Source: JAYQKL01 sp049889535 (lineage in GTDB: Bacteria; Pseudomonadota; Alphaproteobacteria; RS24). Taken from it: a stretch of 64,000 nt of DNA. Position 1 is the first letter of the stretch, and every line of letters begins with the position of its first letter. The stretch is from positions 124,001-188,000 of the forward strand of contig JBMHDF010000018.1 of assembly GCA_049889535.1 (NCBI GenBank), read 5' to 3'. The notes under the pieces are model-generated. The model was not told the DNA's origin. It did not search any database and was given only the letters and a program-made list of their open reading frames with translations. Of this stretch, positions 50,813 to 59,221 are shown piece after piece. The position numbers and the translations under genes are program-made.

Positions 50813-51883
50813 ATGGATGCAAATACGCTTATAGACAGACAGGGCATTGAAGAAGCCCTTGCCAATCACAGCCGTGGTGTAGATCGCGCTGATGCCACTT
50901 TGCTGGGTGCAGCATACCATGAAAATGGCGAGGTTGATTATGGCTCATTTGTTGGGCCCGCCAGCGAGTTTGTCAGCTTTTTAGCCGCCGCCCAAAAAAC
51001 CGCGCGCCCCAGCCTACACCGCACCTCAAATATTTCTATTCGAATTAAAGGCAATAAAGCTGTCAGCGAGTCTTATGTGATTGCTTATGTTGAAGATGAA
51101 GAAACCCAAAGAATGGTGCTGGGCCGCTATCTTGATAGCCATGAAAAACGCGATGGTGTGTGGCGGTTAACAAAGCGCGTCTATTCACTCGAGGGCAATA
51201 CCAATAAACCCAATAATGCTGCACGACCAGACCCCGCAATGATGGATGACCATTTTGTGCCGCAAGGTGGTCATGGCGCAGGCGATGCGGGACGTGTTTT
51301 AATGGCACTCGCACAAGCAAAAAATGCTTCTCAGCCGCAATTCCAAAAACAGGAGGCACAAAAAATGCCACAAGAGACTGAACAAACTAAACTCGATATT
51401 GCACTTTCCAAAATTGAGATTCACGAGCTGTGTATGTGTTATTCACGTGGCGTAGACCGCGCTGACAGCGAACTTTTGGCTTCCATTTTTACGGACGACT
51501 CCACCGTCATTTCAGGCGTTTTTAATGGCAATGGCAAAGAATTTGCGACCCATATTTGTGAGTTTGTAAAAAATAACAGCGATTATGTTTTTCACAGCAT
51601 CGCCAATGAATGGGTGCGCGTGACAGGTGACGAGGCGGTGGGTGAACATTATGTCATTGCCATGATGAAAGCAGACGGACAAGATGTTATGTCTGGTGGA
51701 CGCTATATTGACCGCTATGTGCGTCTTGACGGTGAGTGGAAAATTAAAGAACGGGTTTTTGTCATTGATTGGAACCGCACCGACCCCAGCACATTCCAAG
51801 ATGATGGTTTTTATGAGGGCCTGAAACAACGCGCCCAATGGGGCAAAGATGACCCAGTTTATCAGCTTTGGGAAAGCCTGTAA
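50813..51883 (+). CDS. Double NTF2-like (SnoaL) domain protein with internal ribosome-binding site
   Basis: 356-residue protein with two NTF2-like domains, residues about 5-130 and 191-350. Each contains the motif RGVDRAD (residues 21-27 and again in YSRGVDRADSELL), so it is a duplication. The linker, about 131-185, is Gly/Gln/Ala rich. An in-frame ATG at 51365 (Met185) is preceded by a perfect AGGAGG at 51351-51356 with 8 nt spacing, so the second domain may also be made alone, or the gene is a recent fusion of two. The start at 50813 is chosen over a GTG at 50744 that lies inside the inverted repeat. It precedes the P450 gene by 46 bp. Confidence 0.85.
   Translation: MDANTLIDRQGIEEALANHSRGVDRADATLLGAAYHENGEVDYGSFVGPASEFVSFLAAAQKTARPSLHRTSNISIRIKGNKAVSESYVIAYVEDEETQRMVLGRYLDSHEKRDGVWRLTKRVYSLEGNTNKPNNAARPDPAMMDDHFVPQGGHGAGDAGRVLMALAQAKNASQPQFQKQEAQKMPQETEQTKLDIALSKIEIHELCMCYSRGVDRADSELLASIFTDDSTVISGVFNGNGKEFATHICEFVKNNSDYVFHSIANEWVRVTGDEAVGEHYVIAMMKADGQDVMSGGRYIDRYVRLDGEWKIKERVFVIDWNRTDPSTFQDDGFYEGLKQRAQWGKDDPVYQLWESL
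51351..51367 (+). promoter_or_regulatory. Strong internal Shine-Dalgarno and in-frame ATG
   Basis: AGGAGG is followed after 8 nt by ATG in the frame of the surrounding double NTF2-like gene, exactly at the boundary between linker and second domain. It is the best ribosome-binding site in this region and may start a separate polypeptide of 172 residues. Confidence 0.6.
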
Positions 51884-51929
51884 TTTTTACAAGCCCAGCC
51901 AATAATAGAATTTAGCAATAGGATAGACC

Positions 51930-53141
51930 ATGCCAACGCAATTTTCAGATGTGCCAGCCGAGCTACAAAGTGATTTTGATATTGTTGCCGACCCAGAATT
52001 AATGCGCGACCCGCAACAGCGTATGGCTGAGGTGTTTTTAAACGATGAAAGAGATATTGTTTTCACCCCTCATAATGGCGGGCATTGGGTAATATCGAAT
52101 TATGAATATGCGCAAGAAATTTTGAAAAACCCGCAGGTTTTTGGTTCATTTCCTATTGGTGTGCCAGCCAATTATGAGCAACGCCCGCGTCTAATACCAC
52201 TTGAAAGCGCGCCAGATGAGCATGCGCGCTATCGGCGTTTGCTGCTGCCGGTTTTTGAGCCCAACACAATCCGTAAAATGGAAGACAAAATTCGCCAGCG
52301 CACGCTAAAAGTGCTTGATGAGGCGCTGACAGACGGCGAGATTGACTTTCTGTGGGATATTGCCAAACCCATTCCAACGGGTGTGTTTCTCGACATGATG
52401 GGGCTGCCGCATGATATGCAAGCCAAGTTTTTTGAGTGGGAAAAAGGCTTTTACCGCGCCCCAACTATTGAAGAACGCACTGAGTGCGGCCAAAATATTT
52501 CTATCGCCTTATCTAAATCAGTTGATGAGCATTTGGCGTCGCCCAAAGATGATGTCATAACCCTGTTGCTTGATGTTGAAGTTGAGGGCGAAAAACTCAG
52601 CCGCGAAGAAGTTGATGCGATTTGCTATTTGCTCTTTCTCGCCGGTGTCGACACGGTTGCAACTATGCTTGGTTTCATCGTGCAATATTTGGCTAAAAAT
52701 CCTGAGCTTTATCAAGATTTAAAAGCCGACATGTCAAAACTTCCAAAAGCGGTTGATGAACTGGTGCGTATGCAGGCCTTTATCAACCTCAACCGCATTT
52801 GTGAGCAAGATATTGAGTTTCATGGCATCAAATTTCGTAAAGGCGATAATATTGTGATACCGACTTATGTGTCTGACCATGATGCGCGCAATTTCCCCAA
52901 TCCATCGCAATATAATACAGAGCGCTCCAAGCAAGAGTTGAATATGCACCATGCCTTTGGTGACGGGCCGCATAAATGCATTGGCATGCATCTCGCCAAG
53001 CTTGAGATTCGGATTGTGCTGGAAGAAATGATGAAGCGCATGGATACATTAGAAATCGCTGACCCTCAGCGCGTGACCGCACATGGCGGCACCACAATGG
53101 GGTTAGACTCCTTGCCTATTCATTTTCAATCTCGTAGCTAG
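51930..53141 (+). CDS. Cytochrome P450 (CYP101/P450cam-like)
   Basis: 403-residue soluble bacterial P450 that hydroxylates an unactivated carbon. Marks are the I-helix LFLAGVDTVAT (AGxDT), the K-helix ExxR in DELVRMQ, and the heme-ligand loop FGDGPHKCIG with Cys350. The AGVDTVATMLGF region resembles P450cam and other monoterpene hydroxylases. No redox partner gene is adjacent: the window's ferredoxins are a Rieske type (24747) and a plant-type DmpQ (61740). TAGGA precedes the ATG. It is followed 4 bp later by a protein with an epoxide-hydrolase-like domain. Confidence 0.93.
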   Translation: MPTQFSDVPAELQSDFDIVADPELMRDPQQRMAEVFLNDERDIVFTPHNGGHWVISNYEYAQEILKNPQVFGSFPIGVPANYEQRPRLIPLESAPDEHARYRRLLLPVFEPNTIRKMEDKIRQRTLKVLDEALTDGEIDFLWDIAKPIPTGVFLDMMGLPHDMQAKFFEWEKGFYRAPTIEERTECGQNISIALSKSVDEHLASPKDDVITLLLDVEVEGEKLSREEVDAICYLLFLAGVDTVATMLGFIVQYLAKNPELYQDLKADMSKLPKAVDELVRMQAFINLNRICEQDIEFHGIKFRKGDNIVIPTYVSDHDARNFPNPSQYNTERSKQELNMHHAFGDGPHKCIGMHLAKLEIRIVLEEMMKRMDTLEIADPQRVTAHGGTTMGLDSLPIHFQSRS

Positions 53142-53145
53142 TCTT

Positions 53146-53994
53146 ATGTCCAATATAGCCATAATCGAAAAATTTTATCACGCTATCGCCACTGGCCAAG
53201 CGGAGGTGATTGCTGATTTACTTGATGAGAAGGTCGAATTGATTGTGCCGGGAAATGATGGCGTTTTGCATGGGCATTATCACGGCAAGGATTGTTTTTT
53301 GAATAAAATTTTTCCTACTGTTTTTTCGTGTGTTAATCCGGAGCAAATTACATTTTGTAAAAATATTAAAATCGTTAATGCAGATGGTGAAAATGTGACG
53401 GCATTGGCACAAAATGACGGGATTGCGCTAACTGGCGAGGCCTATAATCAGTTATATGGACATATTTTTCGGCTGCGGGACGGTAAGATTATCCGCATGA
53501 TTGAGTTTTATGATGGTCTTTTGGCACAAGCCGCATTGTGGCAAAACACGCCTCATGTGCAAGCTGATGCTGGTTTTAACATTGAAAATATTACAGGCAT
53601 TAGTCAATCAAATCTGGCTCTTGCGCAGACATTTATTGCTGCTTGGGAAAGCAATAATAGCGCGCGTATTTTAGAGCTGATGCATGATGACTGTTTTTAT
53701 CATAATATTCCTCTGCCCGCTTTAGAGGGTAAAAAAGCAATCAGCGATTTCGTCAAACCTTTTCTTGAAACAGTGCAAGAAGTTGAATGGGACGTGCATG
53801 AAATTGGCGAAAACAGCAATGGTTTTGTGTTTAGCGAGCGGACAGACAAATTCAAAATCAATAATTATTGGGTTTGTGTGCCTGTTATGGGCAGCATGAA
53901 ATTTGAAAATGGCCTGCTCACAATCTGGCGTGATTATTTTGACCTTGCGACATTTGAAACTGAAATCGCAAACGCCCAAAAAAATTCAGCTTAA
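53146..53994 (+). CDS. SnoaL-like domain fused to a limonene-1,2-epoxide-hydrolase-like domain
   Basis: 282-residue two-domain protein. Residues 1-130 form an NTF2-like domain (IIEKFYHAIATGQAEVIADL). Residues 155-275 match limonene-1,2-epoxide hydrolase and keep its five catalytic residues: Y185 and N187 in FYHNIPL, R232 and D234 in ERTDKF, and D263 in WRDYFD. It should add water to an epoxide. It begins 4 bp after the P450 stop, with a poor ribosome-binding site, so it is probably coupled to it. The pair could form and open an epoxide, as inference. Its stop overlaps that of the convergent GST by 4 bp. Confidence 0.85.
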   Translation: MSNIAIIEKFYHAIATGQAEVIADLLDEKVELIVPGNDGVLHGHYHGKDCFLNKIFPTVFSCVNPEQITFCKNIKIVNADGENVTALAQNDGIALTGEAYNQLYGHIFRLRDGKIIRMIEFYDGLLAQAALWQNTPHVQADAGFNIENITGISQSNLALAQTFIAAWESNNSARILELMHDDCFYHNIPLPALEGKKAISDFVKPFLETVQEVEWDVHEIGENSNGFVFSERTDKFKINNYWVCVPVMGSMKFENGLLTIWRDYFDLATFETEIANAQKNSA

Positions 53995-54773
53995 AGATAG
54001 GCGCTAATTTTGGGCCAAGCTGCCCGCCCATCGCGTTGGCAGCCTTCTAAAACGTCAGCCGAGAAATCATCACGCACTGCCTCAACAAAAGAGGGTCGGT
54101 CAAACCATTTTTCTGTCCAGCGCTGAACATTGGGACAATCCGCATAAATCGCCGTCCATTCAAATTGAAAAAGCGTTTGAAAATATGGGATAAGACAAAT
54201 ATCTGCCAGCGTGACCGTATCCCCGAGCAACCATTCATGACCCTCTAAATCTTTTTCCATATCCAATATTGTTGTGCGATAGGTTTTAACCGCATCAGCA
54301 ACATCAAGCGCATCTAAACCCTTTTCAATCAAGCGTCTTTGTCGCTCACGGCGTGGTTTTTCGGGTATTTTTTCCAGTAAAGCCGCCCGCTCTTCTGCGG
54401 TTTTTTCAAGCATCGCCGGACGCATAATCATCGGCCATTGAATCGCCCCGCAAGAAGGATGCAACTTATTATCTACATGCTTCATCCAGAAACGCATTTT
54501 TGCCACCACATGCGCATCTTCAGGGCGGAAGGATTTTTGCGGATAAGCATCGTCCAAATATTCACAAATAATACTGGACTCAATCACCACCTTACCCGCA
54601 TCAACCAAAGTTGGCACTACGCCAAGCGGATTGAGGGCTAAATATTCTGATTTTAGATTTTCTTTCTGCGCCAAATCAACATGATGCGCTTGCCAATCCA
54701 GCCCCTTTTCTGCCAGTAAAATTCGGACTTTTTGTGCACATGGCGACATTGGGTGTGTGTATAGCTCAATCAT
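53991..54773 (-). CDS. Glutathione S-transferase family protein
   Basis: 260-residue GST-like protein. The N-terminal thioredoxin-fold domain includes LYTHPMSPCAQKVRILLAEK with the Ser/Cys active-site region SPCAQK, LNPLGVVPTLVD (cis-Pro) and VIESSIICEYLDD. The C-terminal helical domain has LLGDTVTLADICLIPYF. It is the last gene of the long minus-strand meta-cleavage operon, 5 bp after dmpD. GSTs occur in some aromatic-degradation clusters, where they may detoxify epoxides or isomerise ring-fission products; here the role is unknown. Confidence 0.88.
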   Translation of the reverse strand: MIELYTHPMSPCAQKVRILLAEKGLDWQAHHVDLAQKENLKSEYLALNPLGVVPTLVDAGKVVIESSIICEYLDDAYPQKSFRPEDAHVVAKMRFWMKHVDNKLHPSCGAIQWPMIMRPAMLEKTAEERAALLEKIPEKPRRERQRRLIEKGLDALDVADAVKTYRTTILDMEKDLEGHEWLLGDTVTLADICLIPYFQTLFQFEWTAIYADCPNVQRWTEKWFDRPSFVEAVRDDFSADVLEGCQRDGRAAWPKISAYL

Positions 54774-54778
54774 TATTC

Positions 54779-55627
54779 TTATTCTCCTTCAGCGTCAAAA
54801 AAATCAACGACCTGCTGGTTAAAAGCATCGCAATGTTCGATTTGTGTCCAATGACCACACCGGCCATAAACATGTAATTGCGAGTCATCAATCAGCTTGT
54901 GCAGGCGATAGCTGTTCTCAAGCGGTATCACCTCATCATCGCGGCCATGCACAATTAAAGTTTTGGCTTTAATTTGGCTGATTTTATCTTCAGGCGTCGC
55001 GATTTTAGCGATTCCCTCCTGCCGAGGGGCAGGAAACATATTTTGATAAGCCTCTTGCACACCGGGTGCAATGCTTGCTTTATAGCGCAGTGCCGCCAGT
55101 TCTTTATTCACCAGCTTTTTATTATAGGCAAAAACATCCATCATTTTCAGCATATTGTCTTCAGATGGTTGATAGCCCCAAACGGCATCAAGACCTTTTG
55201 TCAGCGGGAACTCAAGACCTGCCGAGCCCATCAACACAAGCCGGCGCACCCGCTCCGGAAAGGCGGTACAAAATGCCAAGGCCAGCGCGCCGCCAAATGA
55301 ATTGCCAATCAAATCGACTTGCTCAAGATTTAGGGCCTGAAACACACCCTCTAAATGCGCCAACCAAATCGGCATCGAATAGTGATTATCTTCAGGGCGT
55401 TGCGTAAAGCCAAAGCCAAGTATATCTGGCGCAATGACGCGTCTGGTGCGCCCAATCACAGGCAGATTAAGCCGCCAATTCGCCCAAGCCGACACACCCG
55501 GACCTGACCCATGCAAAAACATCACTGGGGTTTTATCGCAGACGCGATGATTATCATGAATATTCGTCGCAAATTGCGCGGCTAAGAGAGTTTCACCAAT
55601 TTCCGGACTGTCTTGTGCTTGCGACAT
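54779..55627 (-). CDS. dmpD: 2-Hydroxymuconic semialdehyde hydrolase (meta-cleavage alpha/beta hydrolase)
   Basis: 282-residue alpha/beta hydrolase that hydrolyses the ring-fission product to 2-oxopent-4-enoate and an acid. The oxyanion region is MFLHGSGPGVSAWANWR, the nucleophile is the Ser in LIGNSFGGALALAF, the Asp is in LIVHGRDDEVIP and the His in GRCGHWTQIEH. The pattern is that of the DmpD/TodF group. It lies between dmpH and the GST at the end of the operon, in contrast to the Pseudomonas order where it follows dmpC. It serves substituted catechols whose ring-fission products are ketones. Confidence 0.92.
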   Translation of the reverse strand: MSQAQDSPEIGETLLAAQFATNIHDNHRVCDKTPVMFLHGSGPGVSAWANWRLNLPVIGRTRRVIAPDILGFGFTQRPEDNHYSMPIWLAHLEGVFQALNLEQVDLIGNSFGGALALAFCTAFPERVRRLVLMGSAGLEFPLTKGLDAVWGYQPSEDNMLKMMDVFAYNKKLVNKELAALRYKASIAPGVQEAYQNMFPAPRQEGIAKIATPEDKISQIKAKTLIVHGRDDEVIPLENSYRLHKLIDDSQLHVYGRCGHWTQIEHCDAFNQQVVDFFDAEGE

Positions 55628-55636
55628 GAGCTATCA

Positions 55637-56410
55637 CTATGCATCTACAGTGATGCTGATGGTCCCTAAATTTTGCACAGTAAGAGACACGGTTTCACCA
55701 ACACTCACCGCATGCGCCTCTGTTGCGCCACCTGCCATAACAATATCGCCAGGTTTGAGAGTCTCACCCGATTGCGCCACCATTCTGGCCGCTGATACAA
55801 GCGAGCGCACAGGATGACCTAATATAGCAGCCGATGAGCCAAATTTGGTGTCTTGCCCATTGACCGCAAGCCGCATGCCCAAATTGGCAATATCCATATC
55901 AGGCTTATGCCAATTGCCAATCACCAGACCCGAAGATGATGAATTATCGGCAATGACATCTGTCAGCGCGAATTTGAAATTTTCATAACGGCTGTCAATC
56001 ACTTCCATGGCTGGCCCAATCGCCTCAACCGCGTCCATTGCCTCAAGGGCTGTGACATTACCGTGTAATTCTTTTTTCATCAAAAACACAATTTCAGGCT
56101 CAATGCGGGGGTGAACAAATTGGGCTTTCGACAGGCTACCCCCCTCTTCCAGCAACATTTTATCGGTCAAACGCCCCCAAATCACCTCGTCAACACCGAC
56201 TTGAATCATTTTGGCACGGCTGGTTAACCCCATTTTAACGCCAATACGCGTTTCCCCGCGTGCATAGCGGCGGTCTATTGATTTCGCCTGCACCTGATAG
56301 GCTTCATCAACCGTAAAGGCACTATCCTCAACACTGATTTGAGGGGTAGCGGTTGCTGTTAAGGCAGCAGTATCTAATTTTTCTGCATATGCATCTAATC
56401 TATCCATCAT
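55637..56410 (-). CDS. dmpH: 4-Oxalocrotonate decarboxylase
   Basis: 257-residue enzyme of the 2-oxopentenoate hydratase/decarboxylase family that decarboxylates 2-oxohex-3-enedioate in the oxidative branch of the meta pathway. It is distinguished from the dmpE-type paralogue at 58424 by KMGLTSRAKMIQVGV, EIVFLMKKEL and VIDSRYENFKF, which match DmpH. The position directly after dmpG is also that of dmpH. CAGGGATAAG precedes tandem ATGs at 56410 and 56407. It forms a complex with DmpE in known systems. The tautomerase gene dmpI, which provides its substrate, is not in the window. Confidence 0.9.
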   Translation of the reverse strand: MMDRLDAYAEKLDTAALTATATPQISVEDSAFTVDEAYQVQAKSIDRRYARGETRIGVKMGLTSRAKMIQVGVDEVIWGRLTDKMLLEEGGSLSKAQFVHPRIEPEIVFLMKKELHGNVTALEAMDAVEAIGPAMEVIDSRYENFKFALTDVIADNSSSSGLVIGNWHKPDMDIANLGMRLAVNGQDTKFGSSAAILGHPVRSLVSAARMVAQSGETLKPGDIVMAGGATEAHAVSVGETVSLTVQNLGTISITVDA

Positions 56411-56421
56411 CTTATCCCTGT

Positions 56422-57468
56422 TTAAGCTTTTTCATTTTGCTGTTTGAGAAGGTCAAGCGCCACATCAACAATCATGTCTTCTTGTCCACCGACCATGCGG
56501 CGGCGGCCCAGTTCAACCAAAATAGTGCGCACATCAATGCCGTAATCTTCTGCTGCTTTTTCCGCATGGCGCAGGAATGACGAATAAACCCCTGCATAGC
56601 CAAGCGACAAAGTCTCGCGGTCAACCCGCACAGGTCGGTCTTGCAAGGGGCGCACCAGCTCTTCAGCCGCGTCCATCAGCGTGAACACATCACACCCATG
56701 TTGCCAGCCTTTGCGTTCGGCCGCTGCAATAAACACCTCCAAAGGCGCATTACCCGCACCAGCCCCCATGCCAGCCAAAGATGCATCAACCCGTTTCACG
56801 CCTTCTTGCACAGCCACAATCGAGTTGGCCACACCCAAAGACAAATTATGATGCGCATGCACACCGATTTCTGTTGCAGGGTCCAAAACATCGCGATAAG
56901 CCCGCACTCGCTCTGCATAGCCGTCCATATCCAACGCGCCGCCACTATCGGTCACATATACACATTGCGCGCCATAGCTTTCCATCAGCTTGGCCTGCTC
57001 GGCCAAAGCTTTTGGTTCACTCATATGGCTCATCATCAAAAAGCCAATTGTGTCCATGCCCAGTTCGCGCGCAAATTCAATATGTTGGCGCGAGACATCA
57101 GCCTCCGTGCAATGGGTTGCAACCCGCACCGAGCGCACGCCAATATCATAGGCCTGCTTCAAATGCTCAATCGTCGCAATGCCCGGCAAAATCAAGGTTG
57201 TTAAAACCGCCTTATCAAGGACATCAGCCACCGCTTCCAGCCATTCCCAATCCGTATGCGCGCCAAAGCCGTAATTGAAACTAGAGCCAGCCAGCCCGTC
57301 ACCATGCGCCACCTCAACCGCATCAACACCCGCGGCCTCAAGCGCTTTGGCAATGTCGCGCACATGGTCAATGCCATACATATGCCGTATCGCATGCATG
57401 CCATCGCGCAAGGTTACATCTTGGATATAAAGTTTTTCTTTTTCAGGATTTGTTATAATTCCGCTCAT
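56422..57468 (-). CDS. dmpG: 4-Hydroxy-2-oxovalerate aldolase
   Basis: 348-residue metal-dependent class II aldolase that splits 4-hydroxy-2-oxovalerate into pyruvate and acetaldehyde. The N-terminal catalytic motif is QDVTLRDGMHAIRHMY, and the metal-binding His pair is in GVHAHHNLSLGVANS. The length is normal for the family (about 345). It starts 1 bp after the dmpF stop, and DmpG and DmpF form a channelling complex that passes acetaldehyde directly. The next gene is dmpH, 11 bp away. Confidence 0.95.
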   Translation of the reverse strand: MSGIITNPEKEKLYIQDVTLRDGMHAIRHMYGIDHVRDIAKALEAAGVDAVEVAHGDGLAGSSFNYGFGAHTDWEWLEAVADVLDKAVLTTLILPGIATIEHLKQAYDIGVRSVRVATHCTEADVSRQHIEFARELGMDTIGFLMMSHMSEPKALAEQAKLMESYGAQCVYVTDSGGALDMDGYAERVRAYRDVLDPATEIGVHAHHNLSLGVANSIVAVQEGVKRVDASLAGMGAGAGNAPLEVFIAAAERKGWQHGCDVFTLMDAAEELVRPLQDRPVRVDRETLSLGYAGVYSSFLRHAEKAAEDYGIDVRTILVELGRRRMVGGQEDMIVDVALDLLKQQNEKA

Positions 57469-57469
57469 C

Positions 57470-58402
57470 TTACGCCTCCATAAATCTGGCCGCCATGCGC
57501 TCAGCCGTTGCCATGCCCGCAGAGGTCATAATATCCAAGTTACCAGCATAATTGGGCAGGTAATGACCCGCACCTTCAACTTCTAAAAAGATGGTTGTTT
57601 TAATACCTTCATAATCGCCTTGGCTTGGAATATGCAGCTTATTATTTCCCGTGAAATGCTCAAACTGAACTTCCTGCTTCAATCTGTAGCCTGGCACATA
57701 TTTTTGCACCTCAGCCACCATATCCTCAACACTTTGGCGGATATCCGCTTCATTGCCACCCACCGAGAAAGCGTAAACTGTATCCCGCATAATCATTGGA
57801 GGCTCGGCCGGATTGAGGATAATAATCGCTTTGCCGCGCTCAGCACCGCCAATCACCTCAACGCCACGCGCAGTGGTTTGGGTGAATTCATCAATATTGG
57901 CGCGTGTGCCAGGGCCCGCTGAACGCGAGCTCACAGACGCAACAATCTCGGCATAAGGTACGCTGTCAGACACGCGCGTCACCGCATAAACCATCGGAAT
58001 TGTGGCCTGCCCGCCGCAAGTCACCATATTGACATTTTGCTTATCCAAATGCTCGGCAGCATTCACTGGCGGCACACAAAACGGCCCAATCGCGGCTGGT
58101 GTTAAATCCACCATCAGCTTGCCATCACGCTGACAAATCTCATTATGTATCTTATGCGCGCCGGCAGAAGTTGCGTCAAAAACAATCTTAATATCAGCCC
58201 ATTCTGGCGAGGCCACCGCCCCATCAATGCCCGCATGGGTGGTCGCAACACCGCGGTCTCGCGCCTTTTGCAACCCGTCTGATTCCGGGTCAATCCCGAC
58301 AACCAAAGCAGCTTCCAAAACAGACGATGTCTCTTGAATTTTTATCAACAAATCTGTCCCGATATTACCAGAACCAATCAATGCGCATTTAATTTTAGAC
58401 AT
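57470..58402 (-). CDS. dmpF: Acetaldehyde dehydrogenase (acylating)
   Basis: 310-residue NAD/CoA-dependent dehydrogenase that converts acetaldehyde to acetyl-CoA. The cofactor motif is CALIGSGNIGTDLLIKI, the catalytic Cys is in NMVTCGGQATIPMVYAV and the FEHFTGNNKLHI loop is typical. It is adjacent to dmpG, as is usual for this channelling pair. It ends the reaction chain of the meta pathway and feeds the TCA cycle. Confidence 0.95.
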   Translation of the reverse strand: MSKIKCALIGSGNIGTDLLIKIQETSSVLEAALVVGIDPESDGLQKARDRGVATTHAGIDGAVASPEWADIKIVFDATSAGAHKIHNEICQRDGKLMVDLTPAAIGPFCVPPVNAAEHLDKQNVNMVTCGGQATIPMVYAVTRVSDSVPYAEIVASVSSRSAGPGTRANIDEFTQTTARGVEVIGGAERGKAIIILNPAEPPMIMRDTVYAFSVGGNEADIRQSVEDMVAEVQKYVPGYRLKQEVQFEHFTGNNKLHIPSQGDYEGIKTTIFLEVEGAGHYLPNYAGNLDIMTSAGMATAERMAARFMEA

Positions 58403-58423
58403 AGCAAACCTTTTTCGTTTTAT

Positions 58424-59212
58424 TTAACCGGTGAAATTGGCTCGAACAGAGCCAAGCCCATTAATTTTGACTTCATAGCTTTCATTCATGCTGACGGGTG
58501 TGAGCGGTCCCAAAGCACCTGATAAAATCAAATCACCCGCTTTTAACGGGCGCCCAACCAAGAGCATTTTTTTCGCCAGCCATAAGCATGCATGAAGCGG
58601 ATTGCCCAAACAGGCTGAACCAACGCCCGTGCAAACTGGCTGACCGCGATTTTCTATCACCATGCCACAATTGAGATGGTCAAAATCATTTAGCTTAACA
58701 GGGGTGGAGCCTAAAACATAAAGCCCGGATGAGGCATTATCCGCAATTGTGTCGGTGATTTGGATATTCCAGTCGGCAATCCGACTATCCACAACCTCAA
58801 TCGCTGCAACGGCATAATCAATAGCTGAAACCACTTCAGCAAGTGTCAGATTTTCCTGATCCAAATCCCGCTTCAAATAAAAAGCAATCTCGCCCTCAAT
58901 ACGCGGCTGCAAGAGATTGTTTATCGGAATTTCCTCGCTATCCGCATAAGCCATGTCAGAGAACAACATACCAAAATCGGGCTGGTCAACACCCAGCTGA
59001 CCCTGTACGGCTTTTGATGTCACGCCAATTTTGCGGCCCGACAAAATCCGGCCAGACTTAAGCCAGTGCTTTGTGGTTTCCTCTTGCACGGCATAAGCAT
59101 CTTCAATCGACATATCAAAGCTCTCGCGCAATGGCGCAATCGGTTGATGCGTTTCATAAGCCGTTTGTATCAGGCCTGCCGCCTGCTTTATTTCTTTTTG
59201 TGAAATCGTCAT
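58424..59212 (-). CDS. dmpE: 2-Oxopent-4-enoate hydratase
   Basis: 262-residue hydratase that adds water to 2-oxopent-4-enoate (2-hydroxypenta-2,4-dienoate). Assignment rests on GRKIGVTSKAVQGQLGV, QPDFGMLFSDMAY and LQPRIEGEIAFYLKRDL, which match DmpE/XylJ and not DmpH. The position before dmpF is the canonical one. It lies 9 bp after dmpC. Metal ligands in this family are two Glu and one Asp, visible in RIEGEIAF and the VVDSR segment. Confidence 0.92.
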   Translation of the reverse strand: MTISQKEIKQAAGLIQTAYETHQPIAPLRESFDMSIEDAYAVQEETTKHWLKSGRILSGRKIGVTSKAVQGQLGVDQPDFGMLFSDMAYADSEEIPINNLLQPRIEGEIAFYLKRDLDQENLTLAEVVSAIDYAVAAIEVVDSRIADWNIQITDTIADNASSGLYVLGSTPVKLNDFDHLNCGMVIENRGQPVCTGVGSACLGNPLHACLWLAKKMLLVGRPLKAGDLILSGALGPLTPVSMNESYEVKINGLGSVRANFTG

Positions 59213-59221
59213 ATTCCCCTC

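Noticed and set aside
56641..57278. Two long overlapping open frames (187 and 165 codons) opposite dmpG
   Set aside because: dmpG carries the aldolase motifs on the other strand; the antisense frames are rich in His, Arg and Cys and show no domain.
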